DNA from: Chrysochromulina tobinii
Lineage: Eukaryota > Haptophyta > Prymnesiales > Chrysochromulinaceae
DNA: 22,672 nucleotides
Assembly (NCBI GenBank): GCA_001275005.1
Contig: JWZX01002407.1
Span: 1-22,672 of the forward strand
Reading direction: 5' to 3'
Below the pieces are notes generated by a model that saw only the letters and a list, made by a program, of their open reading frames with translations, had not been told where the DNA came from and did not search any database. This document shows positions 1 to 8,726 of the stretch, piece after piece (the first letter of the stretch is position 1; the number at the start of each line of letters is the position of its first letter). A program made the translations under genes and the position numbers.

Positions 1-2
1 CG

Positions 3-119
3 GCGCCGCCGCGGGCACGCCCCCCGCCCGACGGCGCCGCCGCGGCCCACGCCGGCCTCCGCAGCGCCGCAGCGCCCGAAATCGCGGCCCGAGGTGTGAT
101 GGAACCGATAACAGATTAA
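3..119 (+). CDS. Possible C-terminal end of a gene cut by the left window edge
   Basis: One plus-strand frame is open from the window edge through 38 codons to a TAA at 117-119. It is rich in Ala, Pro and Arg and ends in MEPITD. Composition changes after the stop from extremely GC-rich to mixed, as at a gene end. The stretch also holds an imperfect direct repeat (1-21 and 32-53), so the open frame could just reflect GC-rich, stop-poor DNA. There is no recognisable domain. Only the upstream sequence could settle this. Confidence 0.15.
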   Translation, partial: APPRARPPPDGAAAAHAGLRSAAAPEIAARGVMEPITD

Positions 120-643
120 GGTATTAAGCAACGCGCGCCCGCCGGGCCCGGCGCCGGCCGCCGCGGCGGCGATTATACGATTTATAAGAAAACGAAAGGG
201 GCAAAGGCTGCTATCACGTATCGAGTTATTACCAAGTTAAACCCCGAAAGTAAACTACGGCGAGCGGACCGGACGCGCGAGGCACGTCGAGCGTGCCGTC
301 GCACCGAGGTGCGGCAACGGTTCCGAATGAGAGACGAATATTATATATTGCCAATATTACCAATCCCGGAATCCCGCCCGCCTGCACACGCCGACACGGC
401 CGCCCAAGACTGTATCCTCCGTAGCTTTTTCACAAGATCCGCGGGCGTGTGCTCTTACCTTGTTTCATGCAGGTGTCTGCGTTATAGTCTGCGTGCATCC
501 CTGCACTCCGTCACCCCGGCACCCGCGCGGCGCATTGACATGTGATCCCGGCATCCGGGAGGTTCGGAGCGGTGTCATCCCATCAATCCGCTATGCGGAC
601 GGGTCGCCGTCGGCGCCGTGTTCTCGATAATAGCGTGCGTACG
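120..643. other. Intergenic region, no gene seen
   Basis: This stretch separates the left edge from the 3' end of threonine synthase. It mixes very GC-rich patches (about 140-175) with AT-rich patches (about 340-362, which hold a small ATATTG-C-CAATAT inverted repeat). The longest plus-strand open frame (309-545, 78 codons) has no domain, and its composition does not look like the neighbouring genes. I see no RNA gene. The last part, 583-643, should be the 3' UTR of the minus-strand threonine synthase. Confidence 0.6.
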
Positions 644-2236
644 TCAGGCTTTGGCTCGCTTAGCAATGGTTTGCTCGATGAACCGCTGCACCGTGGGTAC
701 GTCATATGGCTGAAGTGACACACGCGAGTCGAGCTTATGTAGCGAGGCGAGAGGTTCAGGCACCACGAGCGCTGCTGACTTCTCCTTGCCGAGTGCGGCC
801 AAGTTTGCGTCCGGAAACTTGGCCCAGTGCGCGCACGCGAGGCAGACCATGGGCGCTGTGCTGCCCATCGGGCGCACCCGACGCGCGGCAGCGACGCCGA
901 TGGCCGAGTGCGGGTCGAGCGTATAGCCGGTTCGCGCGTGCACGTCGGCGATGGTCGCGAGTATCTCATCATCGTCCACGTTCGCCGATTCCATGATGGC
1001 GCAGGCCTTTGCCACGACCTCAGGCGGTGGGTTGAGCGTGCCCGTCGCCTCAAAGTTCTTCATCATCTTCGCCATCTGTGCGGCGTCGTTGCCAGTCATG
1101 TGGAAGAGAAAGCGCTCAAAGTTGGAGGAGACTCCGATGTCCATCGAGGGCGCGAGCGTCACGGCGACGCCATTCTTGTCGAGCGAGTAGTCGCCGCCAT
1201 GTGAGAAGAAGCGATGCAGGATGTCGTTCTTGTTGGTCGCGACGATCAGCTTGCCGACGGGCAGCCCCATCTGCTTCGCATAATAGCCGGCGAGGATGTC
1301 ACCGAAGTTGCCTGTGGGCACAGAGAAGGAGACCAGCGGAGGCGAGCCAGCCTGCTTGCCCATCGACGGCGTCACCTTGAGGTACGCGTACACGTAGTAC
1401 ACCATCTGGGCGAGAATGCGTGCCCAGTTGATCGAGTTGACTGCGGCGAGGTTGTGCTTGTCCCGGAAGGCAGCGTCGTTGAAGCAAGCTTTGACGACGG
1501 CCTGGCAGTCGTCGAAGGTGCCTCCGAGCGCAATGTTGTGGATGTTAGGGTCAGTCACTGTGATCATCTGAAGCTCCTGGGTCCGCGACGTGCGTCCCTC
1601 GGGGTACATGATGAAGCACTCGACGTTCGCCTTGCCTCGCAAGCCATGAATCGCTGAGCTGCCCGTGTCACCCGATGTTGCGCCGACGACGGTGATGGAA
1701 TGGCCGGGACGCTTCGAGAGAAGCTCCTCGAACAGATTGCCAAGGAATTGAAGCGCAACATCCTTGAACGCAAATGTCGGACCGTGGAACAGCTCGAGTG
1801 AGTGCATGCCGTCTGTAATGGGCACAACTGGAGTCACATCTCGTTCCCGGAAGGTGGCATATGAGCGGTTGATGATATGCTTAAGCTTCTCGGGTGGGAC
1901 GTCATCCGGACCGATGTAGAGCGACATTATTTCGAAGGCGAGCTCCTCGAAGCTCAGTCCGCGCCATATTTCCGGTGCACCCACTGGAAACTTGGGCACC
2001 TCCTCGGGAACGAGAAGTCCGCGGTCTGTTGCCAGCCCCTGCATCACTGCCTCGTCGAATCGCAAACCGTGCTGGCCGCCACGCGTACTCCGATAGCGCG
2101 TAGTCGACATTGCACGCGCGGATGTCGTGATCAGCTGGCGACCGGACGGGCGTTGCAACACGCGCAAGGCAGACCTAAGCATTCCGCCGCTCCACGTTCC
2201 GTCGGGGTGTTGCCGATCTCTACGAATCGATCTCAC
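644..2236 (-). CDS. Threonine synthase (organelle-targeted)
   Basis: PLP-dependent enzyme that converts O-phosphohomoserine to threonine, the last step of threonine synthesis. The 530-residue frame covers the whole fungal/bacterial (yeast THR4-like) form. YRSTRGG at about residue 48 is the usual family N-terminus. FHGPTFAFKDVALQFLGN holds the PLP lysine (K158). VGATSGDTGSSA is the phosphate-binding loop, and SVPTGNFGDILAGYYAKQMG and the ATNKND segment follow. The family core starts near residue 44, so the first 43 residues are extra. From the second Met (2182) they are Arg/Ser/Leu-rich with no acidic residues, like a mitochondrial or plastid presequence. I therefore favour translation from 2182, with the longer start at 2236 as the alternative. 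No intron is needed. The upstream gene on the same strand ends about 400 bp away. The identification is firm; the start and the organelle are inferred. Confidence 0.95.
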   Translation of the reverse strand: MRSIRRDRQHPDGTWSGGMLRSALRVLQRPSGRQLITTSARAMSTTRYRSTRGGQHGLRFDEAVMQGLATDRGLLVPEEVPKFPVGAPEIWRGLSFEELAFEIMSLYIGPDDVPPEKLKHIINRSYATFRERDVTPVVPITDGMHSLELFHGPTFAFKDVALQFLGNLFEELLSKRPGHSITVVGATSGDTGSSAIHGLRGKANVECFIMYPEGRTSRTQELQMITVTDPNIHNIALGGTFDDCQAVVKACFNDAAFRDKHNLAAVNSINWARILAQMVYYVYAYLKVTPSMGKQAGSPPLVSFSVPTGNFGDILAGYYAKQMGLPVGKLIVATNKNDILHRFFSHGGDYSLDKNGVAVTLAPSMDIGVSSNFERFLFHMTGNDAAQMAKMMKNFEATGTLNPPPEVVAKACAIMESANVDDDEILATIADVHARTGYTLDPHSAIGVAAARRVRPMGSTAPMVCLACAHWAKFPDANLAALGKEKSAALVVPEPLASLHKLDSRVSLQPYDVPTVQRFIEQTIAKRAKA

Positions 2237-2631
2237 TTCTCACATCTCAACTCGCGAGCAGAAGCTGTGAAAAAGGTCGGGAAAAAGCAGGTCGATGGCC
2301 TACACGGGCCGACTACCCTGCAGGTCGACAAGTACCCCACTCTTCACCCTCATCACACTTAAGTTCACACTAAGTCCGGTATGTTGTGGACAAAAACACT
2401 ATAAATCGAACATCTGGTGATGACATCTCTCAGATCACCATGATCCATGTGACACCTTGACGAATATTTATGGACTCAAATATCAACCAGAAAGGGTGGG
2501 CGCGTGTGTTGTTCGAACTCTTGGTGTTGTGCGTAAGCACTGAGGGTGTTCCAGCACGTTACTATTTATGATAAAGAGGGACAGATCCGCTCGCCTCGAC
2601 CGTCGACCGGTACCAGTCGCCGCACAGCTCA
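2237..2631. promoter_or_regulatory. Upstream region of threonine synthase and 3' flank of the transporter
   Basis: These 395 bp lie between two minus-strand genes. They should hold the threonine synthase promoter and 5' UTR (near 2237) and the 3' end of the transporter transcript (near 2631). The right part is more AT-rich than the genes. I could not identify a convincing TATA box for the minus strand. An alternative C-terminal frame of the transporter runs to a stop at 2562, so the transporter could reach further into this stretch if an extra splice occurs. Confidence 0.4.
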
Positions 2632-4200
2632 CTACCTTGCGCTGGGGGGCGTATTGGATGCTCCTGGCCGTCTGGGATCGAAGCCGCCGTGGATTGAGAG
2701 CTGGTGAGTGGGGTGCCTCGACTCGCTGTCGTACTTGGCATAGCGAGCGTGCTGGCCACAAGCGCGCCCGTGACCTTTGATTGCCGCCGACTCGGGCGAG
2801 TACGATGCACCAAGCGGTGGCGTTGCCGCCAAGCTGGCCCATACGTATGCCACCACGCCGACCGCGCATACGAGAAGACCGGCTGCCTTAAGTGCTGTCA
2901 CTTGGGCTTGGCCTTGGAAATCACGCGCAACAGCCGCGATCATGGCCACCTCTGTGAGAGTGAGGATCACGCTCAGTGTGAGCGCGGACGTTTGGGCAAG
3001 CACGCGGAGCTGCATCAGAAGACCGATGAGCAAAATCACCCCCAAGGCCGCAAGAGGCACGATGGCCACCTGAACCTGCGACGGGCGCACGGCGCTCGTG
3101 CCAAGCGCATCGCTCGCGATCGCGGCTGTCAGCGTCACGAGGGTCTCCCATGGGCCGAGAGCGCATGCAAGCTGCAACGGACGAGCCACCTCCCGCTTAG
3201 AGAGCAGCCCGGGCACGTCGCACCCGTGCATCACCCGGTACAGCACGACCGCACGCACAGCGGCCACCAGCGCCGAGCTGAGCAGCATGAGCAGCGCCTC
3301 GCGCTGTTCCGCGTCTCTGGCAACGTCTCTGGCGACGGATATCAGCAGACCCAGTGAGATCAGCAGCGAAGGTAGTAGCAGCCGCGGCTGTTCCACGCCC
3401 TGCTCGCACCGTGAACGACGACACGCGCATGCGATTGCGCGGGTAAACGCGAGAGGACAAGGGCAGAAGCAAGGCACCATGATAACAGCAACTAGCAGGC
3501 CAAAATGCAGGCCAGCGCACCATGATCACAGCAACTAGCAGTTGCCAGCACGGAGTGGAGCCCCTGACTGCCACAAGCAGAGTCGCATTGCACGTCATCA
3601 AAGTTCCTACATGAAGACACATGTCCAAAGCGGTCAGGAAGCCACCGCACGCGATTGAGGCCAGGTATGGTCGCCAGCTGCGAGGCGAGCACACATGGGA
3701 GGGCACACTTCATCGATGACGGCTGTGCGCGAAACGCTGGCGACGCACGGGGCCGGCGCTGGGGATGCTCATTCTGGCGGCGCATGCCAGCGCGTGCGGG
3801 AGCATCACCTGCCAAAGCGCAGCGGCGCCTGCCGCGTGATGAGCAGCAGCGATCGTGAGAGCATCCACTTTGTGGCCGCCCATAGGACCATGGCGCTGAT
3901 CAGATGGGCAGACGAGCGGTCGCGAAGTAACGTCCAGCTGGCGAGCGTCTCGCCGGCTCTCGCCGCGCCGCATGCGCCTGCGACTACAGCCGCAGCCAGC
4001 GCATCTCTGCGAGTCCACACAGTAGATGGCGGATCCTTGACCACGGCCGAACCAGCCAGCAGGAGCTCCTCCTCGTCGTCCTCGTCCGCGCTCTCGTCAA
4101 CGTCTTCCTCGACGTAGTGGTCATCAAGCTCGTCGTCGAGGTCGTCCACCGCGCTGTGCTGCATGAAGGACCCCGCGTGGTAGTAAGGCGAGTGTCGCAT
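2632..4200 (-). CDS. Drug/metabolite-transporter family protein, SLC35/TPT-like, three exons
   Basis: Predicted multi-pass Golgi, ER or plastid-envelope nucleotide-sugar/phosphate translocator. Proposed exons: 4200-3809, 3677-3521 and 3399-2632, about 438 residues. Exon 1 has an acidic N-terminus (DDLDDELDDHYVEED, then a DEDDEEE run) and a first helix with TKWMLSR, resembling the family NKW motif. Exon 2 encodes GGFLTALDMCLHVGTLM, which aligns with the ALATALDVGLSNWSF region of SLC35C2-like proteins as I recall it. Exon 3 opens with GVEQPRLLLPSLLISLGLL, matching the family's GLE(K)...LISLG helix, and ends the membrane part near AVGVVAYVWASL. Splicing keeps frame at both junctions. Oddities: the helix expected between exons 1 and 2 is missing, but a frame inside intron 1 (VMLPHALACAARMS) resembles it, so intron 1 may be wrong or hide a one-base error. 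The C-terminal tail after residue ~390 looks unlike the family. Substrate unknown. Confidence 0.7.
3400..3520 (-). other. Proposed intron 2 of the SLC35-like gene, with a duplicated donor
   Basis: The donor reads ATCATG|GTGCGC and the acceptor GCGAGCAG|GGCGTG, giving 121 nt in phase 0. The intron body is pyrimidine-rich (CTTGCTTCTGCCCTTGTCCTC). Joining gives LLVAVIM followed by GVEQPRLLLPS, which fits the family alignment well. The donor region is duplicated: 25 nt at 3541-3517 recur at 3498-3474 with one mismatch, 43 nt apart, so a second ATCATG|GTGCC donor lies inside the intron. Only the first donor keeps frame. Confidence 0.65.
3678..3808 (-). other. Proposed intron 1 of the SLC35-like gene
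   Basis: On the minus strand the donor reads GGCAG|GTGATG and the acceptor GCCTCGCAG|CTGG, giving a 131-nt intron in phase 2. The splice rescues the frame, because the exon 1 frame hits TGA right after the donor. The uncertainty is that the first ~35 intron codons in another frame read like the missing membrane helix. A one-base indel near 3808 combined with a shorter downstream intron is therefore possible. Confidence 0.45.
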
Positions 4201-4549
4201 TTCTCGTCGATTTTCATTAAGTTTTCATTATGATCACACCAGATGAGCACTTCAGGTGCTAATGAGCACAGATACATGTAACACACTGTGACCACGACGA
4301 AAGGCCGGGCGAGCAATAAGCGAGTAATTTGTCGAGCACACGCCCGTTCCTGTACCCAGTTGCTGTTGCCGAAAGGGAAGGAGAGGGCGGATAAGAGGAG
4401 AAGAACCCAGTGGGAGACGGAACACGGATGGGGAGTGTGATCTGAGTCGAACTTGTGCGTGAATCCACGAAACCATTAGCCGACGAGATGCGGATCTCGC
4501 GTTCGCGGATCGGGAGATCCTTGTTTTTTTTGCCTATCGGCCCACTGCC
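4201..4549. promoter_or_regulatory. Divergent intergenic region between the transporter and KAS II
   Basis: These 349 bp separate the start codons of two divergent genes, so both promoters and 5' UTRs should lie here. Visible elements: a direct repeat TTTTCATTA at 4211-4219 and 4222-4230, next to the transporter start, and an AT-rich patch around it. No certain TATA box or known operator was found. Confidence 0.5.
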
Positions 4550-4644
4550 ATGCGCGTCCTGCGTTCAGTGGCACTTCTGTGGAGTTTGTGCGAATGGTCG
4601 GTCGCGACCTACGTTCAGCCGACGCAGCAGCCAGGCAGGCATCT

Positions 4645-4683
<39 letters not shown>

Positions 4684-6080
4684 GCGCCGGCAGCAGCAGC
4701 GTAGGAGCCTGCCAGTCGTCTGCAGCGAGGGCACAAAGAAAAAGGTGCGTGCAGCACCTTGGCAGGCGGCCGCGTGCACGCCGATAACGTGCTCGGCTCT
4801 GTATACCTCTGATCGGCGGGCACCCGTAACGCGCTCAGGTTGTGGTCACGGGACTGGGCACCTTCACCTCTCTGGGCCACGATGCCACTGAGATGTTCAA
4901 CAACCTGCTTGACGGCAAGTGCGGCATCGACCGGATCACACGCTTTGATGAGGCGCTTTCGCCGATCAAGATTGCGAGCGAGGTCAAGGATTTCGACGTG
5001 ACAAAGTTTTGGGAACCCAAGGACGCCAAACGGTATGATCGCTACGCCCATTTCGCGATGGCCGCCGCCAAGACTGCAATGGTCGACGGCAAGCTCAACA
5101 AGGACGACGTGAACTCGAAGCGGTTCGGCGTGATCATCGGCTCTGGCGTCGGCGGCCTCGAGTCGGTAGAGGAGAGCTGCAGGATTTTGTTCAACAAGGG
5201 CCCGAAGCGCATCACACCCTTTTTGCTTCCGTCGATCATTGGCAACACCGCGGGCGGGTTGGTAGCCATCGAGCTAGGCGCAAAGGGTCCCAACTTTGGT
5301 GTCGTGAGCGCGTGCGCAACGGGTACGCACGCTATCGGCGAGGCGCTCCGCTTCCTGCAGATGGGTGACTGTGACGTGATGCTCGCCGGTGGGACTGAGG
5401 CTGCCATCACGCCGCTCGGCTTCGCGGGATTCGCTAGCATGCGCGCGATGTGCTCAGACGGCAACGAAAACCCTAAGACGTGCAGCCGACCCTTCGACGC
5501 CGAGCGCTCGGGGTTTGTGATGGGCGAGGGCGCGGGCGTACTCCTCCTCGAGACTGAGGAGCACGCGCTGAAGCGCGGGGCCAAAATCTACTGCGAGCTC
5601 GCAGGGTATGCCGCAAATTGCGACGCGTTCCACATCACCGCGCCGCACCCGGAGGGCGAAGGCATGTCCGACTGCCTGCAGATGGCAGTGGATAGCGCGG
5701 GCATCAAGCTCACGGACGTGCAGTACGTTAATGCGCACGGCACGTCGACGCCGCTGAACGATAAGTTCGAGACGATGGCTTACAAGCGCGTCTTTGGTGA
5801 CCACGCGCACAAGCTGAAGATCAGCTCGACCAAGGGTGCGCTCGGCCACCTGCTCGGTGCGGCGGGTAGCGTGGAGGCGGCCATCTGCTGCAAGGTCATC
5901 GAGACGGGAAGCATGCCTCCGACGCTCAACTACAAGACGCCCGACCCCGAATGCGACCTCGACTACATCCCGAACGTCAAGTTCGTCTCGGACAAGCCGG
6001 TTGAGGTAGCGATCTCGGACAACCTCGGCTTCGGCGGGCACAATGCGGCGCTTGTGTTCAAGCGCTACCAGAAGGCGTGA
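4550..6080 (+). CDS. Plastid 3-oxoacyl-ACP synthase II (KAS II / FabF type), two exons
   Basis: Condensing enzyme of type II fatty-acid synthesis; it extends acyl-ACP by two carbons from malonyl-ACP. Exon 1 (4550-4744) and exon 2 (4839-6080) join in phase 0 to give 478 residues; the mature part starts at KKVVVTGLGTF. The Cys-His-His triad is visible: C224 in VSACATGTHAIGEA, H365 in VNAHGTSTP and H402 in KGALGHLLGAAGS, with the C-terminal NLGFGGHNAALVFKR. NLLDGKCGIDRITRFD is typical of FabF. Exon 1 encodes an ER-like signal peptide (MRVLRSVALLWSLCEWSVAT) followed by a Gln/Arg/Ser-rich stretch with twelve consecutive Gln. This is a bipartite leader as used for secondary plastids; no Phe follows the predicted cleavage point. 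The ATG at 4550 is chosen because only it yields this leader and joins in frame. Confidence 0.93.
4646..4681 (+). repeat. (CAG)12 microsatellite in the KAS II leader
   Basis: Twelve uninterrupted CAG units encode polyglutamine inside the predicted transit peptide. A shorter CAG run follows at 4691-4699. The repeat lies upstream of the conserved enzyme, so length variation should change only the leader. Confidence 0.95.
4745..4838 (+). other. Intron of the KAS II gene
   Basis: The donor is AAAAAG|GTGCGTGC and the acceptor CGCGCTCAG|GTTGTG, 94 nt in phase 0. Without splicing, the exon 1 frame would run on and stop before the conserved KAS core. With splicing it gives KKK followed by VVVTGLG, the usual KAS start. 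Confidence 0.9.
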
Positions 6081-6559
6081 ACGGACCTGCGGCGCATCAC
6101 GAGAGCCTGACGTGCAATCACCGCCCTGATGTCGGCAGCGGGCGCGGGACGGCCACGGCCCACGCATGCGCCTCTGGCGCTGACGGCTCATCATGCGCGG
6201 CTCATATGGACCAAGGACCATGTCCATGATATGGACTGGGGGCTGGTGAAGTGGCCGCGCGCCGGGCAAGTCTGCGCGCTCCAACTGCCCGGTTCAACTG
6301 CCCGGTGACACAATTGTGCGTTTTACGTACGTCTGTAGTTATTTCATGGTCCACAGACTCTCGACGTCTCGAGCACCGAGCGTCACACACACTCTCGTTC
6401 ACGCCAAACCATCGCGGCGACGAGAGCTTTGTCGCAGATCACCGGTTGCTCTAACCTTTACCCGCTTAACGCTTCCCGCGTGTCTAAGATTCGGTTGCAG
6501 CTCTTCACTGTGTCCTGTTTCACTGTTAACAAGAAAGCCCTTTGTCGGTTTGGGCAGTA
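6081..6559. other. Intergenic region between KAS II and Trm5
   Basis: This 479-bp gap lies between two plus-strand genes and holds no convincing gene. It has an imperfect inverted repeat around 6203-6236 (ATATGGAC and GTCCATGATAT), which could form a hairpin in the KAS II 3' UTR, and a direct repeat CAACTGCCCGGT at 6282-6293 and 6295-6306. The Trm5 promoter should lie in the right half, which is less GC-rich. Confidence 0.5.
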
Positions 6560-7909
6560 ATGCGATGGCCTGTGGGCAGCATGACGCCTATTAGGGCCAC
6601 CGCTCGACGTGGCATCGCACTGCGCTACCTCGCTGCGTGCGTGGCGTCGTTCGATCGCACGGCCATTTCGCGCCACCTTTCGTTGCTCGCTGTCGAGGTC
6701 GACGGCGCAAAATGTGCCTCGTTCCTTGAAGAGATCCAGCCGCACATGCTTCGCATGCGCAGTGTGCAGCCCGTACGTGCCGGGTCGTTGGCACACCGAC
6801 GCCTCGTGTTGCTCGACGCGTCCTTCACCGACGAAGGCGCGCTGCCACCACCGCTGCGGCATGCGGTTGAGGTGATTGGTGGCAAGCTTCAGCGCTACGA
6901 TGTCCGCCTCTCCTATGAGGACCTGTCCGTTCGTGAGGCGCTTGCTGAGCTTCTCCCCACAGGCGTTCCGGTGCCGACAGCTTATGAGAGCGTGGGGCAT
7001 GTCATCCACCTCAACTTAAGACCAGAGCAGCTGCCCCACCGTCATCTGATTGGCCAGGTGCTTCTCGACAAGCTTCGCCCACGCGTGCGCACGGTCGTCA
7101 ACAAAGCAAGTGAGATCCACTCGCAGTTTCGATCCATCCCTCTCGAGCTGGTCGCGGGCGACGACGACTACAACGTGAGCGTGCAGCATGGCAGCGCGCG
7201 GTTGAGCTTCGATTACTCCAAGGTCTATTGGTCGTCGCGGCTGCACACGGAGCACGAGCGCATGGCCTCGTCCTTTGAGCCCGGCCAGACCGTGTGGGAC
7301 CTCTTTGCTGGCGTCGGTCCTTTCGCGGTGCTCGCTGCCCGGCGTGGCACGGCCGTGCTTGCCAACGATCTCAATCCCGACGCGTGCAAAGCCATGCTGC
7401 ACAACGTGCGCCAGAATCACGTTATGGAGCGTGTGCATGTATACAACCTTGATGCTGCGGCATTCGTAACCGCAGCGACCGCATCGCTCCTATGCAGAGA
7501 GCCTGCCCTGTCGACGAAGCGCTTGCGTGCTCTCACCTCGACCGATGACCAGCAGGCGACCATAGGGACGAGAGCTGCAACGCTTGAGCAGACCTTGCCG
7601 GACCACATTCTCCTCAACCTGCCCTCAGACTCTCTCCGCTTTCTGGCGGTCTTGAGGACGCTCAGAGACGTGCCAGGCGCCAACCCGATGGTGCACTGCT
7701 ATAGCTTCTCGAAACTTGAAGGTAGCGACGCGCAGCTGCGTGAAGCACAAGAGCGCGTGGCCGCCGAGCTTGGCTACGCTCCCGCGCAGCTCGCAGTGCG
7801 CGACGTGAGGAGCGTCGCGCCGGGCAAGCTTTATCTTTGCTACTCCTTCCGCCTCGCAGCCTATCGCGTGGATTGTTCAGACCCACCCTCGGCACCGCCG
7901 TCACCGTAG
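6560..7909 (+). CDS. TRM5: tRNA (guanine(37)-N1)-methyltransferase, Trm5
   Basis: Transfers methyl from S-adenosylmethionine to N1 of G37 next to the tRNA anticodon, which prevents +1 frameshifting. The 449 residues from the ATG at 6560 cover all family blocks: the N-terminal D1 region, YESVGHVIHLNLR (about 142-154), VVNK (179-182), SRLHTEHERM (226-235), SAM-binding motif I DLFAGVGPF (247-255), NDLNPDA (269-275), and the motif IV-like LNLPSDS (352-358) followed by PMVHCYSFSK. The length is a little under yeast and human Trm5 (about 500). An in-frame ATG at 6581 is the alternative start. The first ~25 residues are basic with few acids, so mitochondrial targeting of some product is possible, as in yeast. 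No intron is needed. Another tRNA position-37 methyltransferase lies 10 kb downstream. Confidence 0.95.
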   Translation: MRWPVGSMTPIRATARRGIALRYLAACVASFDRTAISRHLSLLAVEVDGAKCASFLEEIQPHMLRMRSVQPVRAGSLAHRRLVLLDASFTDEGALPPPLRHAVEVIGGKLQRYDVRLSYEDLSVREALAELLPTGVPVPTAYESVGHVIHLNLRPEQLPHRHLIGQVLLDKLRPRVRTVVNKASEIHSQFRSIPLELVAGDDDYNVSVQHGSARLSFDYSKVYWSSRLHTEHERMASSFEPGQTVWDLFAGVGPFAVLAARRGTAVLANDLNPDACKAMLHNVRQNHVMERVHVYNLDAAAFVTAATASLLCREPALSTKRLRALTSTDDQQATIGTRAATLEQTLPDHILLNLPSDSLRFLAVLRTLRDVPGANPMVHCYSFSKLEGSDAQLREAQERVAAELGYAPAQLAVRDVRSVAPGKLYLCYSFRLAAYRVDCSDPPSAPPSP

Positions 7910-8648
7910 CCTCTGGCGCGCCATGTGGATCGGCGCAACGGCGCTCATGGTCAGGCAGACCACACCGTGCTTCAACCGTGCTGAGTGTGGATTGGCGAGC
8001 CGCGGTTTTTATCGGCAGGTCCCACATGCGCCTGGCGATGACTATCCGGTGTGCTGATTTTGTACTCAGTTAATACTCAGTGTCCGGTCTCTACAGTGGG
8101 GGTGACGCTGACGGCGGCCCCCCGGCCGGTGCCTGCGGTGCGGTGTCCGTTTTCGGCGCGTTTCGTTCATCCGCCCGCGCCCGCGCGCCCCGGCGTTCTG
8201 TTAATAGTTAAATTCGTCTCGTCGAGTTTCATGTGCGCCCGTGACCCCGTGTACCGTCGGGTTACCGTCTCTCTGCCGTGCACGGTGGCGCACGTGTGGT
8301 CGAGAGTAGGTCGAGAGCGTCGACGCTCGACCGCCCGTGCGAACTCTCGACCTGTGAACTCAAAGTACAAGTTACTAAGTACTGTGCCCCGGGAACCGGC
8401 GATCGCGCATGATTGATCATGATAGCCATCGCCGATCACGCCTGTGTACTCTAACGTATGGTCCCGTGTTAACCTTGAGACACACATTCCGACAAGTCGA
8501 CTGACTCAACGCACCCCACACCATCCTGAACAGTCACCGCCCCTGGAGGCCCACACGTGACGTCCCTGTCCTCAACACACCCAATCCTGCGTGCCCACCT
8601 TAGATTCCAAGAGACATAAACAACAGACAACCTAAAGGAAGCCTCTCC
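7910..8648. other. Intergenic region, no gene seen
   Basis: This 739-bp stretch lies between Trm5 and the SDR gene, both on the plus strand. It contains no domain-bearing frame; the plus and minus frames of about 100-120 codons here show no recognisable protein. It should hold the Trm5 3' UTR and the SDR promoter. A TGATCA palindrome occurs near 8413 but nothing regulatory is evident. Confidence 0.55.
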
Positions 8649-8684
8649 TTGAACTTGAACTTGAACTTGAACTTGAACTTAAAC
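8649..8684 (+). repeat. TTGAAC hexanucleotide repeat upstream of the SDR gene
   Basis: Five perfect TTGAAC units are followed by one TTAAAC, 36 bp in all, ending 42 bp before the chosen SDR start. In the SDR frame it would encode alternating Leu-Asn, but no ATG opens that frame nearby, so it is most likely in the 5' UTR or promoter. Confidence 0.9.
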
Positions 8685-8726
8685 GGTTGTTCACACATCC
8701 GTACTGTTCTCACAGAAAGAAGCTCG

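Noticed and set aside
309-545. 78-codon plus-strand frame near the left edge
   Set aside because: No domain, mixed composition, and no sign of conserved sequence; likely chance in intergenic DNA.
1877-2362. 161-codon plus-strand frame opposite the threonine synthase start
   Set aside because: Mostly antisense to the threonine synthase N-terminus; protein has no recognisable features.
2500-2530. GTTCGAACTC resembling a tRNA T-loop (B box)
   Set aside because: No acceptor stem, D-arm or anticodon arm can be folded around it.
3474-3541. Repeated 25-bp unit considered as target-site duplication of a transposon or introner element
   Set aside because: The copies are only 43 bp apart and share exon-boundary sequence; there are no terminal inverted repeats, so a simple local duplication explains it better.
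5454-6284. 276-codon minus-strand open frame opposite KAS II
   Set aside because: It overlaps the coding strand of a clear KAS II gene and is Arg/His/Val-rich, as expected for the complement of a GC-rich gene. No domain seen.
8649-8726. Translation of the SDR from the TTG at 8649 with a Leu-Asn repeat N-terminus
   Set aside because: It lacks an ATG, the sequence is a simple repeat, and SDR similarity starts just after the ATG at 8727.
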